Assembly: GCF_015354055.1 (NCBI RefSeq)
Contig: NZ_JACHTM010000004.1
Span: forward strand, 186,001-250,000
Direction: 5' to 3'
DNA: 64,000 nucleotides
Source: Thermaurantiacus tibetensis
GTDB taxonomy: Bacteria > Pseudomonadota > Alphaproteobacteria > Sphingomonadales > Sphingomonadaceae
Below are positions 1 through 8,513 of this stretch, one piece after another. Made by a program: the position numbers and the translations under genes. The notes below the pieces were generated by a model that was not told the origin of the DNA, searched no databases, and saw only the letters and a list, made by a program, of their open reading frames with translations. Within the stretch, counting starts at the first letter, position 1, and each line of letters opens with the position of its first letter.

Positions 1-624
1 GAGCCGCAGCCGGTCGCCCTTCGTGCCGGCGGCGTCGAGCGCCAGCACGAGCACCCGGTCGGCAAGCGCGATCCGGCCGGCAAGCGCCACCGTCTCGGCA
101 ACACCGGCGACCGCTTCCTCGACCACGAGCCGCCGCACCGCGAACCGCTCGATCGAAAGGCGGATGTCGGGCAGGAGCGGCTCCTCGGGCGGCGCCGGGA
201 TGAGGCGCGGCAGGCGCAGCAATCTCACCTCCTCGGCCTCGAGCCGGGCAAGCCGGATCCGCCCGCCAAGAAGCGCCCGAGCCGACCAGTCGAGCTCGAC
301 TCGCGGCGCCGTTGCGAACACCCCGTCCTGGTCGCGAAGCGCGACGCCCTGGAGGCGCGGCGCGGCAAGGAGGCTGCCCTCGATCCGCTCCGCGGTGACG
401 GAGAGCCCGTTCTCGAGCACGAGGCGCGGCAGCAGGCGACGGGCAACGAGGTCGCGCCCCGCCTGCGTCTCGGAGGCGAACCAGGCAAGGCCCGCCGCCG
501 CCGCCAGCAGCAGAAGGGGCAAAAGGGCGAACACGATCGGCCAGCGCCGGCGCGGGCGCGCGGCGCCGGGCGCGGGCGGGGGCGGGGGCGGGGGCGGGTC
601 ATCGGGGGGCAGGGGGCCTGCCAT
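1..624 (-). CDS. tamB: TamB-like translocation and assembly module protein (N-terminal part)
   Basis: The first 208 codons of a large protein that runs off the left edge. It starts with ATG overlapping the tamA stop (TGATG). Residues 10-19 are almost all proline and residues 25-28 are basic. One hydrophobic segment at about 31-50 is followed by periplasmic sequence (ASETQAGRDLVARRLLPRL) typical of the TamB/YtfN N-terminus, an inner-membrane-anchored AsmA-like protein. TamB works with the outer-membrane TamA to insert some outer-membrane proteins or move phospholipids across the periplasm. The call rests on this N-terminus and on tamA directly upstream; the diagnostic C-terminal DUF490 region lies outside the window. 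Confidence 0.85.
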   Translation of the reverse strand, partial: MAGPLPPDDPPPPPPPPAPGAARPRRRWPIVFALLPLLLLAAAAGLAWFASETQAGRDLVARRLLPRLVLENGLSVTAERIEGSLLAAPRLQGVALRDQDGVFATAPRVELDWSARALLGGRIRLARLEAEEVRLLRLPRLIPAPPEEPLLPDIRLSIERFAVRRLVVEEAVAGVAETVALAGRIALADRVLVLALDAAGTKGDRLRL

Positions 625-2555
625 CAGAAGGCCTGGCCGATCGAGATGTAGAGCACCACCTGCGGGTCCTCTGGCCGGCGGTCGATCGCCCTGGCAAGGT
701 CGAGCCTGAGCGGGCCGAAGCTCGTGTAGTAGCGCACGCCGAGCCCGGTGCCGAAGCGCAGGGAATCGAGGCGGGGCCGCGGGCCTTCCTCGAGCTGGCC
801 GGCATCGACGAAGGCGACGAGACCCCAGTCGCCGCGCCGCAGCCGGGCCTCGAGACTGGTCTCGAACAGGCCGCGCCCGCCGATCGGTCGCAGGTCGCCG
901 TTGGAATCGGGGGTCTGCGGGCCGATCCCCTGGAAGGCATAGCCCCTGACCGAGCCGCCGCCGCCGGCGTAGAGGCGCCGCGTCGGCGCGATGTTCTGCC
1001 GCGCCGTGCCGACGATGCTGCCGAGCCTGACCCGGCCGGCCAGCACCAGAGCTTCGGCCGCGCGGAGGTAGGCGCTGGCGTCCCCCTGGAGCCGGGCATA
1101 GGCCTCGAAGTTGCCGGCCTGGAACGACGCCTCTGGCGAGAGGCGCAGGCTGGCCCGGAAGCCCCGCGTGGGGTCGAGGAGATCGTCCGAGCCGTCGTAG
1201 CCGCCGCCCCCGGGGAAGGCGAGAATGGTGTAGCTGTCGCGGCTGTCGTCGGCGAGCGGCGTGCCCTTCTCGCGCTCGCGCGAGTAGAGAAACTCCACCC
1301 CGCCCTCCCACACCCAGCGCTTCTGCCAGATGGGCGTGGACTCGCGGCCGATCGAGCCGCCGATCCGGAACGCGGTCGCGGCGAACGCCGGGCGGTCCTC
1401 GTTCACCACCTCGGTGCCCAAGAGCAGGAACCGGTCGCGGCGGCCAAAGTTCGCCTTGCGGACATCAGCGGCAAGCCGCTGCTCCTGCGTGCCCAGCACC
1501 CCGCGCAGCGTGAGGCTGCCCTCGGGCTTCCAGAAGTTGCGGTTCTGCCAGCGCGCCTCGGCACGCACCCCCTCGTCGGTCGAATAGCCGATCTGGCCGG
1601 AGAGGCTCCGCCGCGGGGCGGGCTCGCCCGAGACCTCGAGATCGGCGATGGTCCGGCCTTCGGCGTCGACGCGGCCGCTGTCCACCGGCGTCACCACCGT
1701 GCCCGAAAGCAGGCGGGTGGCGACGAGCGCGCGACGGAAGTCCTCGAGGAGCGCGCCCGACCAGGGCTCGCCCTCGCGGAACCGGGCGATGACCGCGGCA
1801 TGGGCCTCGTCGAACGGCCGGTGACCGGTGAGGCGGATGGCCCCGAACACCGCCGGCCGGCCAAGGATTCCGGTCAGCAGATAGTCGCCGCTGCGCGCCT
1901 CGTCGTCGATCACGATGTCCCGCGGGCCGAGGTCGGCGAAGGGAAAGCCCGCATCGGCCAGCCGGAGCTTGTAGCGCGCCTCCGCTTCCTCCACCTCGGA
2001 AAGCCGGAGCGGCGCGCCGGGCATGAGGTCGAAGTCGGCAACCAGGTCGGGCCGGCCCTCGGGCACCGCGTCGATCGCGATCTCGCGCCAGACGTACCGC
2101 GGCCCCGGCTCGACACGGATGGTGACGTCGCGCCGGCCCTCCCGCTCGGCGATGCTGGCGGTCACCGCGGGCGCGAACCAGCCCTCCGAGGCGAGGAGGT
2201 CGAGAAGGAGCCGCTCGTCGGTCCGCAGCCGGTTGGCAAGCTCGAGCGCCGTCAGCGGCTCGGCCTGGCCGCGCCACAGCGTCGACTGCGCACGATACTC
2301 GGCCTCGGTCCCGGTCGCCCGAAGGCCGGTCACCTCGAGCCGGGTGCGAAGCGCGACGTCAGGCGCCCGCTCGCCGACGAGAGCGCGGACGTCAGTGTCG
2401 GCGAGGTCCTCGAGAGGGGCGAGCGGCGCGAAGAGCTCGGGGTCGGGCGGCGGCAGCGGAGGGATCTCGATGGGCGCGGCCTCTTCTGCGGGCGACACCT
2501 CGGGCGACGGCCCAGGCGGATCGGCGCAGACCGGCGCGGCAAGCGCGACGAGCAA
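624..2555 (-). CDS. tamA: TamA-like outer membrane assembly protein (Omp85 family)
   Basis: A BamA/TamA-type protein: signal peptide-like start (LVALAAPVCA), proline-rich linker, POTRA-type domains over roughly residues 60-300, and a 16-stranded barrel domain with the glycine-rich YAGGGGSVRGYAFQGIGP motif of Omp85 proteins. It ends in ...ISIGQAF, with the terminal Phe expected of a barrel. It would sit in the outer membrane and act with TamB, whose start overlaps this stop. The start is uncertain. The frame is open far upstream but has no ATG near the signal peptide, and the TTG at 2555 is the only ordinary start codon there. A longer n-region reaching about 2630 is possible and would leave almost no space before the divergent cyclophilin gene. 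Confidence 0.85.
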   Translation of the reverse strand: MLVALAAPVCADPPGPSPEVSPAEEAAPIEIPPLPPPDPELFAPLAPLEDLADTDVRALVGERAPDVALRTRLEVTGLRATGTEAEYRAQSTLWRGQAEPLTALELANRLRTDERLLLDLLASEGWFAPAVTASIAEREGRRDVTIRVEPGPRYVWREIAIDAVPEGRPDLVADFDLMPGAPLRLSEVEEAEARYKLRLADAGFPFADLGPRDIVIDDEARSGDYLLTGILGRPAVFGAIRLTGHRPFDEAHAAVIARFREGEPWSGALLEDFRRALVATRLLSGTVVTPVDSGRVDAEGRTIADLEVSGEPAPRRSLSGQIGYSTDEGVRAEARWQNRNFWKPEGSLTLRGVLGTQEQRLAADVRKANFGRRDRFLLLGTEVVNEDRPAFAATAFRIGGSIGRESTPIWQKRWVWEGGVEFLYSREREKGTPLADDSRDSYTILAFPGGGGYDGSDDLLDPTRGFRASLRLSPEASFQAGNFEAYARLQGDASAYLRAAEALVLAGRVRLGSIVGTARQNIAPTRRLYAGGGGSVRGYAFQGIGPQTPDSNGDLRPIGGRGLFETSLEARLRRGDWGLVAFVDAGQLEEGPRPRLDSLRFGTGLGVRYYTSFGPLRLDLARAIDRRPEDPQVVLYISIGQAF

Positions 2556-2636
2556 CCCGGCCGAGAGAACCGGGCCGGGATTTGACCTGCCCCGCCGCTC
2601 CTGCCACAGGCCCTCGAGCAGCCGGAGGACCCGCTG

Positions 2637-3149
2637 ATGACCGTGACGCCACAGGCCGCCGCAGCGCCGGCCGGAGACGAGATGCTCGAGATGGTGCTCG
2701 ATACCGGCACCGTCCGCATTCGCCTCCGCCCCGACCTCGCGCCCGCCCATGTCGAGCGGATGAAGACACTGGCGGCGGCCGGCTTCTACGATGGCATCGT
2801 CTTCCACCGCGTCATCCCGGGGTTCATGGCCCAGGCCGGTTGCCCGCACGGCCGCGGCACCGGGGGCTCGCACCTGCCCGACCTCCGGGCCGAATTCTCG
2901 GCGGAACCTCATGTGCGCGGCGTCTGCTCCATGGCGCGCACCTCCGCGCCGCACAGCGCCAACAGCCAGTTCTTCATCTGCTTCGCCGACGCCCGGTTCC
3001 TCGACGGCCAGTACACGGTCTGGGGCGAGGTCGTCTCCGGCATGGACCATGTGGATGCCCTGCCCGCCGGCGAACCGCCCCGCAACCCCGGGGTGATCCG
3101 CGCGATGCGGGTGGTGCCAGCCGGCGCGGCGGACGGCGCGGGCGCCTAG
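2637..3149 (+). CDS. Peptidyl-prolyl cis-trans isomerase, cyclophilin type
   Basis: A 170-residue cyclophilin that interconverts cis and trans X-Pro bonds. The core motifs are present: FYDGIVFHRVIPGFMAQAG (catalytic Arg in the FHRVI stretch), NSQFFICFAD and the FLDGQYTVWGEV segment. There is no signal peptide, so it is probably cytoplasmic. It is divergent from tamA and ends on a CTAG shared with the stop of the convergent META-domain gene. The alanine-rich N-terminal 15 residues and C-terminal tail are probably unstructured. Confidence 0.93.
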   Translation: MTVTPQAAAAPAGDEMLEMVLDTGTVRIRLRPDLAPAHVERMKTLAAAGFYDGIVFHRVIPGFMAQAGCPHGRGTGGSHLPDLRAEFSAEPHVRGVCSMARTSAPHSANSQFFICFADARFLDGQYTVWGEVVSGMDHVDALPAGEPPRNPGVIRAMRVVPAGAADGAGA

Positions 3150-3616
3150 GAGGCCGGAGGCGCCGGCCGCGCCCGGGCGACGACCCGGCCGTCGGCGCCG
3201 AGGAGTTCGAGCACGCCGTCGGCCACCCGCCAGCGCGAAACCGCCTCGAGCGCCTGCGCGAACCGCTGCTCGAGCGCCATCATCGGCTCGGGGCAGGCCA
3301 TCATCGTCATGGCCGCAGCGCCCACCCGGATGCCGTCCCCCCCGGTGAAGCCGACCGGCCCAGTGTAGCGGTTGCAGCCTGCAAAGCCGAACACCCGCCC
3401 GTCCCCGAAGCCGATGGTCGGGCTCCGGCCCGTGACGGCCTCGCCGCCAAGCTCGAACACCGCCCACTCCCGGTCGAGGGCGGCCGGAACGCCCGCCGCC
3501 GTCGGCTCCGCCGCCTTCGTCACGGCCTCTCCCCTGCCTGCACTGCCTGCACCGCTGTCGACCGGCGCGCACGCCGCGCCAAGCGCCGCCAGCACCAGAA
3601 CGCCGACATGCCTCAT
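3146..3616 (-). CDS. META-domain (HslJ-like) lipoprotein
   Basis: A 156-residue protein with a lipoprotein signal: hydrophobic VLVLAALGAAC with the lipobox Cys at residue 16, followed by a low-complexity linker. The body is a META/HslJ domain: REWAVFELGGEAV, FGFAGCNRYTGP, and the MTMMACPEPMMALEQRF motif. HslJ is linked to heat and novobiocin tolerance in E. coli, and the biochemical role of META domains is not settled. The ATG overlaps the mscL stop by 4 bases (ATGA), so the two genes are co-transcribed. The stop meets the cyclophilin stop on the opposite strand. Confidence 0.85.
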   Translation of the reverse strand: MRHVGVLVLAALGAACAPVDSGAGSAGRGEAVTKAAEPTAAGVPAALDREWAVFELGGEAVTGRSPTIGFGDGRVFGFAGCNRYTGPVGFTGGDGIRVGAAAMTMMACPEPMMALEQRFAQALEAVSRWRVADGVLELLGADGRVVARARPAPPAS

Positions 3617-4044
3617 GACCGTTGCTCCTTCAGAAGATCGCGGATCTCGCGCAGCAGGACCACGTCGGCAGGCTCCGCCGGCGGCGCCTCCTCCTTCCGC
3701 GGCATCAGCCGGTTGGCCTGCTTGACAAGCAGGAACACGGCAAAGGCGATGATGAGGAAGTTGAGGAGCTTGGTCAGGAAGGCGCCATAGCCCAGCATCG
3801 GCACGCCCGCGGCCTTGAGCGCGGCATAGTCATCCGCCGCGCCGGCGTAGCCGGCAGGAACCGGCCCGAGACGCACGAACAGGTTGGAGAAGTCCGGACT
3901 GCCGGTCACGGCCGCGATCACGGGCATGAGGAGATCCTCTGTCAGCGAGGTGACGATCGCGCCGAACGCCGCCCCGATGATGACGGCAACCGCGAGATCG
4001 AGCACGTTGCCGCGGTTGATGAACGCCTTGAACTCCTCGAGCAT
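3613..4044 (-). CDS. mscL: Large-conductance mechanosensitive channel MscL
   Basis: A 143-residue MscL, the usual length. It starts MLEEFKAFINRGNVLDLAVAV, the amphipathic N-terminal helix running into TM1. TM1 carries GAAFGAIV gating glycines, a periplasmic loop follows, TM2 is LLNFLIIAFAVFLLVK, and the C-terminal helical bundle contains LLREIRDLLKEQ. The family opens under membrane tension as a pentamer and releases solutes during osmotic downshock. The start was chosen at the conserved MLEEFK; the frame is open upstream but is not family-like there. It is followed with a 4-base overlap by the META lipoprotein. Confidence 0.96.
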   Translation of the reverse strand: MLEEFKAFINRGNVLDLAVAVIIGAAFGAIVTSLTEDLLMPVIAAVTGSPDFSNLFVRLGPVPAGYAGAADDYAALKAAGVPMLGYGAFLTKLLNFLIIAFAVFLLVKQANRLMPRKEEAPPAEPADVVLLREIRDLLKEQRS

Positions 4045-4148
4045 CGACCTTCCCCCGCAACCCGCGCCGCCGCTAGAGACAGCGCCGCCCGACCGTGCTA
4101 GCGCCAAACGCGCACCGGCGCCACCCGGCGCCAGGACGGAGAAGCCGC

Positions 4149-4751
4149 ATGACGATCCTGCGTACGATCCTGCGCCTCGTTCTTCCCGCGAGCCTCGCGC
4201 TCGCGCTCTCGGGCTGCGGGATCAACACCGTCCCCACCAAGGAGGAGGCGGTCAAGGCCGCCTGGGGCGAGGTGCAGAACCAGTACCAGCGCCGCGCCGA
4301 CCTCATCCCCAACCTCGTCGCCACCGTCGAGGGCTTCGCCAAGCAGGAGAAGGACGTGCTCGTCGAGGTGACGAACGCCCGCGCGCGCGCCACCCAGGTC
4401 ACCGTCTCGCCCGACCAGCTCGGCGACCCGGCCGCGCTCCAGCGGTTCGGCGAGGCGCAGGGCGCGCTCTCGCAGTCGCTCGGCCGGCTCCTCCTCGTCG
4501 TCGAGAAATATCCGGAGCTCAAGTCCAACCAGAACTTCCTCGCGCTCCAGGCCCAGCTCGAAGGCACCGAGAACCGGATCGCGATCGCCCGGCGCGACTA
4601 CAACCAGGCCGTGCAGGACTACAACACCACGATCCGCACCTTCCCGGCGATCGTCGCGGCAAAGGTCATCTACGGCGCCGAACCCAAGGCCCCGTTCGAA
4701 GCGACGGCCCCCAACGCCGACCGCGCACCGGAAGTGAAGTTCGGCAGCTGA
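4149..4751 (+). CDS. LemA family lipoprotein
   Basis: A 200-residue LemA-family protein. The signal peptide ends in the lipobox LALALSGC, with Cys near residue 20, so it is probably membrane-anchored by lipid. The LemA core is clear: a helix with VKAAWGEVQNQYQRRADLIPNLV, then KYPELKSNQNFLALQAQLEGTENRI and RRDYNQAVQDYNTTIRTFP. The molecular function is unknown. In many proteobacteria lemA is followed by TPM-domain genes, as here (16 bp to the next gene), which suggests a shared envelope function. ATG 4149 was preferred because it places the signal peptide correctly. Confidence 0.93.
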   Translation: MTILRTILRLVLPASLALALSGCGINTVPTKEEAVKAAWGEVQNQYQRRADLIPNLVATVEGFAKQEKDVLVEVTNARARATQVTVSPDQLGDPAALQRFGEAQGALSQSLGRLLLVVEKYPELKSNQNFLALQAQLEGTENRIAIARRDYNQAVQDYNTTIRTFPAIVAAKVIYGAEPKAPFEATAPNADRAPEVKFGS

Positions 4752-4767
4752 GCGCGGCCGGGGCCGC

Positions 4768-5553
4768 GTGCGCCTGCTTCTCGCCCTCCTCCTGCTGCTG
4801 CTTGGCCCGCTCGCCGGGCCAGGGCAGGCGCAGAGCTTCCCGAAGCTCACCGGCCGGGTCGTCGATGCCGCCAACCTGCTTCCGCCCGAGGCCGAGGCGC
4901 GGATCGAGGCGCGGCTCGCCGCGCTCGAGGCGGCAACCGGCGGCACCCAGCTTGTGGTGGCCACCATCCCCGACCTCGAGGGGCTCGACATCGCCGACTA
5001 CGGCTACCGGCTCGGCCGCGCCTGGGGGATCGGCCAGAAGGGCGCGAACAACGGCGCCATCCTGATCGTCGCGCCCAACGACCGGCGCGTCAGGGTCGAG
5101 GTGGGCTACGGCCTCGAGCCGGTGCTGACCGACGCGCTCTCCGCCCTCATCATCCAGGAGAAGATCCTGCCGCGCTTCCGCGCGGGCGACTTCGCCGGCG
5201 GGATCGAGGCCGGAACCCAGGCGCTCGTCGAGCAGCTGGAACTCCCGCCCGAGGAGGCCGAGCGGCGCGCGCAGGCCGCGCGCGCAAGCGGCTCGGGAGA
5301 CGACGCGGGGGTGGGAACCATCCTGTTCTTCCTGATCCTCGTCGCCGTCATCTGGCTGGTCGTGGGAACCGGAGGGGGCGGCGGCGGAGGTGGGGGACGA
5401 GGCCGGCGGCGCGGCCCGGCCGGTCCCATCATCGTCTGGGGCCCGGGCTGGGGCGGCGGCAGGCCCGGCGGCTTCGGCGGCGGCTTCGGCGGGGGCGGCT
5501 TCTCGGGCGGCGGCGGCAGCTTCGGCGGCGGCGGCGCGAGCGGAGGGTGGTGA
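4768..5553 (+). CDS. TPM-domain (YgcG-like) membrane protein with glycine-rich tail
   Basis: A 261-residue protein starting at GTG. It has a signal peptide of 10 leucines and alanines ending near GQAQ, then a TPM phosphatase-like domain (residues about 25-150: FPKLTGRVVDAANLL, RAWGIGQKGANNGAILIVAPNDRRVRVEVGYGLEP) and a single TM around residues 185-205. The C-terminus is long and glycine-rich (GGGFSGGGGSFGGGGASGGW). TPM domains are reported in photosystem II repair proteins and are found beside LemA. The catalytic role in bacteria is uncertain. The stop overlaps the next gene (TGATG), so translation is probably coupled. Confidence 0.92.
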   Translation: MRLLLALLLLLLGPLAGPGQAQSFPKLTGRVVDAANLLPPEAEARIEARLAALEAATGGTQLVVATIPDLEGLDIADYGYRLGRAWGIGQKGANNGAILIVAPNDRRVRVEVGYGLEPVLTDALSALIIQEKILPRFRAGDFAGGIEAGTQALVEQLELPPEEAERRAQAARASGSGDDAGVGTILFFLILVAVIWLVVGTGGGGGGGGGRGRRRGPAGPIIVWGPGWGGGRPGGFGGGFGGGGFSGGGGSFGGGGASGGW

Positions 5554-6230
5554 TGCTCGACGAGGCAGGCCATGCGCGGGTGGCAGCGGCGATCGCCGAG
5601 GCCGAGGCGAAGACCTCAGGCGAGATCGTCTGCGTGCTCGACCGCGACGCCCATGTCTACCTCGAGTGGGTGCTGGCGCTCGCCGCCGCGCTCGCCTTCC
5701 TCCTGCCCTTCCTCGCCACCCTTGCCGGTTTCGGCCCCACCGCCTGGCGCGACGCCTTCCTGCCCTCGTGGCAGGCCCCCGGCGAGACCCTGCCCGACCT
5801 TGCCACCGTCGAGCTCTACGCGGCCGCCCAGGTGCTGGTGTTCCTCGCCGCCGTCCTCGTCCTCCGGCAGACGCCGCTGGCCCAGCGCTACGCGCCCGAG
5901 GCCATGCGCCGGGCGCGAGTCCACGAGCTCGCGCTCAAGCAGTTCCTCGCCCGCGGCATCCACCTCACCGAGGCCCGCACCGGCGTGCTCGTCTTCGTCT
6001 CGCTCCACGACCACATGACCGAGATCGTCGCCGACGAGGGCATCTACGCGAAGGTCTCGCCCGAGGTCTGGGCCGAGGCCGACGCCGCCCTCCTCGAGGA
6101 GGCCGCGCGCGGCGATCTCGCCGCCGGCTTCGTCCGCGCGGTCGGGGTCATCGGCGCCACGCTCGCCGCCCACTTCCCGCCATCCGCGCGTAACCGCGAC
6201 GAGCTCCCCAACCGCCTGATCGAACTCTAG
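5553..6230 (+). CDS. Second TPM-domain membrane protein
   Basis: A 225-residue protein, third gene of the lemA-TPM-TPM set. The TPM-type segment is at the N-terminus (KTSGEIVCVLDRDAHVYLEW). It is interrupted by two long hydrophobic stretches (VLALAAALAFLLPFLATLAGF and AAQVLVFLAAVLVL), after which the domain continues (RTGVLVFVSLHDHMTEIVADEGIYAKV). There is no signal peptide, so it is probably an inner-membrane protein. ATG 5553 was chosen because it overlaps the previous stop; two GTG codons at 5547 and 5550 are in frame and could serve instead. Confidence 0.88.
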   Translation: MLDEAGHARVAAAIAEAEAKTSGEIVCVLDRDAHVYLEWVLALAAALAFLLPFLATLAGFGPTAWRDAFLPSWQAPGETLPDLATVELYAAAQVLVFLAAVLVLRQTPLAQRYAPEAMRRARVHELALKQFLARGIHLTEARTGVLVFVSLHDHMTEIVADEGIYAKVSPEVWAEADAALLEEAARGDLAAGFVRAVGVIGATLAAHFPPSARNRDELPNRLIEL

Positions 6231-6256
6231 CACACGCGCCTGTCGCAACGGTGCCG

Positions 6257-6285
6257 TTGCATGGCGGACGAGCAAAGGTTATATT
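6257..6285 (+). promoter_or_regulatory. Sigma-70-type promoter for the secreted protein gene
   Basis: TTGCAT at 6257-6262 and TATATT at 6280-6285 are separated by 17 bp, close to the housekeeping consensus, in an AT-rich patch that stands out from its surroundings. It lies 28 bp upstream of the ATG at 6313, which has a GGGGAGGG ribosome-binding site at about 6303-6310. Confidence 0.7.
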
Positions 6286-6312
6286 TCTTAAATCTTAGGT
6301 TCGGGGAGGGCC

Positions 6313-7887
6313 ATGCGCCAGTTCGTGCCTTCGGCGCTTCGAGTCGTCGCGGCGGTCGCGGCGACGCTGGCCGGAGCGCCCGCCCCTGCCGCGCCAGAGG
6401 CCGGCCCGCGCGCCCCACGGGCCGAGCGCCCGGTCACGGCAACGCCGGAGTATGCGCGCGCCATGGAGCTTCGGAACCGCGGCAGATGGGCCGAGGGCGC
6501 GGCGATTCTCGACGATCTGGCACGCAAGACGGCCGACCCCAGGGAGCGGATGCAGCTTGCGCTCTTCGCGGCGCAGTTGCGGGTCTCCCAGAACGAGCAT
6601 GACAGCAGCCGTCTTGCGCTCCGCCCGGGCACCTTGCCACCCGGCTATGTCGAGGCCACGCGCCAGCTCGCCGAGGCCATCGCTGCCGCCGACCCCGCGC
6701 TCGGCCCGGAAGTCTACGCCATCGCCGCCGCCAGGCTCGGGGAGCGGCTCGCCGTGGAAGATCGCACGCAGCAGACGCTTGGCCGCAAGGCCGAGGTGCT
6801 GGCCGCCTTCGATGGCGCGATCGCGGCCGGGCAAGGCTCGGACCTTCCGCCCCAGAGCCCGAAGACCTGGGCCGGCATCCGCCTCGCGGAGGGAGATTCG
6901 GTCGGCTACTATGGCTTCCGCGACCCGAACCCCGCGCTGCTGCAGCGGGCGGCCGCAGCCTACCGGGCGGTCGAGGCCGCGCTCGGCGCCGCCGGCGCCC
7001 GCGCGCTGGACCCGGCATTCCCGCTGAAGCTCGGCGCCGTGCTGGGCGGGCTCGAGGAACGGACCGGCGACGTCGACGCCCTCGACCAGGCGGTCGGCCT
7101 CTACCGCGAGGCGTTGAAGGACGTCTCGCGGAGCCGGGAGGATCCAGAGCACCCGCTCCTTGTCGCATTCAGGAGCCCGCCTCCGCCCGAGGACCCGGCC
7201 GGGCTTGCCCGGGTGGCCGCCGCGGCGCGGGACTGTGCCCCGCCTCGCCAGCCCGAAACCTGCGCCATCCTTGCGCTGCGCGCCGCCGATGCGCACTCGA
7301 AGCAGGCGCAGCGGACGGAGGATCCGGCCATGCGCGCCGAGGCCGGTGCGCTCGCCGAGCTTGGCGGAACGCGATTCGACGCCCTCGGCAGCCGGGATCT
7401 GGCCGCCCGCCTGCGGGCCTCGACCGGCCGCGACCTCGTCCACCACGCGGCACCTCCCGACCCCGCGAGCACCGCGATCGCCATTCGGCTGCTCCAGGCA
7501 GCACTGGCGCGGGAGGCAGCCATTCCCGACGCCACGGAACGCGCCGACACTTGGGAGGCCCTTGCCGTTGCGCTGCGCCGGCGCGGCGAATGGGGCGAAG
7601 GCATGGCCGACTTCGAGGCGTCGCGCGCTGCGATCGCGCGGGCGCTCAAGACGCATACGCGCAGTCGCGACCCCCACATGTGGGCCCATGCCGAAACCCG
7701 GCGGATCGAGACCGAGATCGCGATCGCCGAGCGCAGCGGCAACACCCGGCTTCTGGCCGATGCCGAGCGCGATCTCGCCGAGGCCCGCCGGGCCTGCGTC
7801 GCCAGCGGCTGCGCCGACTGCGCGAAGGCGGCCGATGCCGTCGCCACGCGCCTTGCCGCGGCGCGCGCGCGGCTCGGCGGTTCCTAG
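6313..7887 (+). CDS. Secreted helical-repeat protein of unknown function
   Basis: A 524-residue protein I do not recognise. The N-terminal segment (LRVVAAVAATLAGAPAPAA) looks like a Sec signal peptide. The rest is alanine/arginine-rich and almost wholly helical in character, with tetratricopeptide-like stretches such as YARAMELRNRGRWAEGAAILDDLARK (residues about 47-72) and WEALAVALRRRGEWGEGMADF. Two cysteine groups are visible, CAPPRQPETC near residue 310 and CVASGCADC near residue 497. It stands alone behind a strong promoter and is convergent with marC, with the stops overlapping. A TPR-type periplasmic scaffold is a guess from repeat character only. Confidence 0.75.
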   Translation: MRQFVPSALRVVAAVAATLAGAPAPAAPEAGPRAPRAERPVTATPEYARAMELRNRGRWAEGAAILDDLARKTADPRERMQLALFAAQLRVSQNEHDSSRLALRPGTLPPGYVEATRQLAEAIAAADPALGPEVYAIAAARLGERLAVEDRTQQTLGRKAEVLAAFDGAIAAGQGSDLPPQSPKTWAGIRLAEGDSVGYYGFRDPNPALLQRAAAAYRAVEAALGAAGARALDPAFPLKLGAVLGGLEERTGDVDALDQAVGLYREALKDVSRSREDPEHPLLVAFRSPPPPEDPAGLARVAAAARDCAPPRQPETCAILALRAADAHSKQAQRTEDPAMRAEAGALAELGGTRFDALGSRDLAARLRASTGRDLVHHAAPPDPASTAIAIRLLQAALAREAAIPDATERADTWEALAVALRRRGEWGEGMADFEASRAAIARALKTHTRSRDPHMWAHAETRRIETEIAIAERSGNTRLLADAERDLAEARRACVASGCADCAKAADAVATRLAAARARLGGS

Positions 7888-8513
7888 AGCGCGAAGGCCG
7901 CCTTCACGCCATCCACGACGATCTGGGCGGCAAGCGCCGCCAGGATCACGCCGAGCAGGCGGGTGATCATCGCCTCCACCCGCTCGCCGAGCAGCGCCAT
8001 GAGCGGGCGGGCGGCGAGCAGGGCGGCCAGGGTGAGAAGGAGCACGAGCGCGAGCGCCGCGTAGACGGCCGCATGCTCCGCGGGCGTGCGGGCGCGGGCG
8101 ACGAGCAGCATGATGGTCGCGATCGAGCCAGGCCCCGCGATCATCGGGATGGCCATGGGGAAGACCGAGACATCCTCCACCTCGCGCGCCACCACGTCGC
8201 GGGCGCGGGCCTGGCGGCGCTCGGTGCGCTTCTCGAAGATCATGTCGGTCGCGAACAGGAAGAGAAGGATGCCGCCTGCGATCGAGAAGGCGGGCAGCCC
8301 GATTCCGAGCGCGCCGAGGAAGGGCTGGCCGAGGAGGGCGAAGAAGAGGAGGATCCCGGTTGCCACCAGCACCGCGCGCACCGCCATCGCCCGCCGCTGC
8401 GCCGGGCTCGCGTGCCCGGTGAGACTCGCGAAGATGGGCGCGCAGCCGGGCGGGTCGACGATGACGAGAAGCGTCACGAACGCCGAGACGAAGGCGTCGA
8501 GCGGCAGCGTCAC
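7884..8513 (-). CDS. MarC family integral membrane protein
   Basis: A 209-residue multi-spanning protein with about six hydrophobic segments and MarC/UPF0056 hallmarks: [16 protein letters not shown] near the N-terminus, the glycine-rich [19 protein letters not shown], and [17 protein letters not shown]. Despite the name, the family is not established as a multiple-antibiotic-resistance transporter and its substrate is unknown. Its ATG overlaps the folD stop by 4 bases, so it is probably co-expressed with folD. Confidence 0.9.
   Translation of the reverse strand: MTLPLDAFVSAFVTLLVIVDPPGCAPIFASLTGHASPAQRRAMAVRAVLVATGILLFFALLGQPFLGALGIGLPAFSIAGGILLFLFATDMIFEKRTERRQARARDVVAREVEDVSVFPMAIPMIAGPGSIATIMLLVARARTPAEHAAVYAALALVLLLTLAALLAARPLMALLGERVEAMITRLLGVILAALAAQIVVDGVKAAFAL

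Noticed and set aside
599-3572. Very long open frames over tamA on both strands, including 982 codons starting at 3572
   Set aside because: High GC removes stop codons from shadow frames. The part upstream of the signal peptide is antisense to the cyclophilin and META-domain genes and has no protein-like features.
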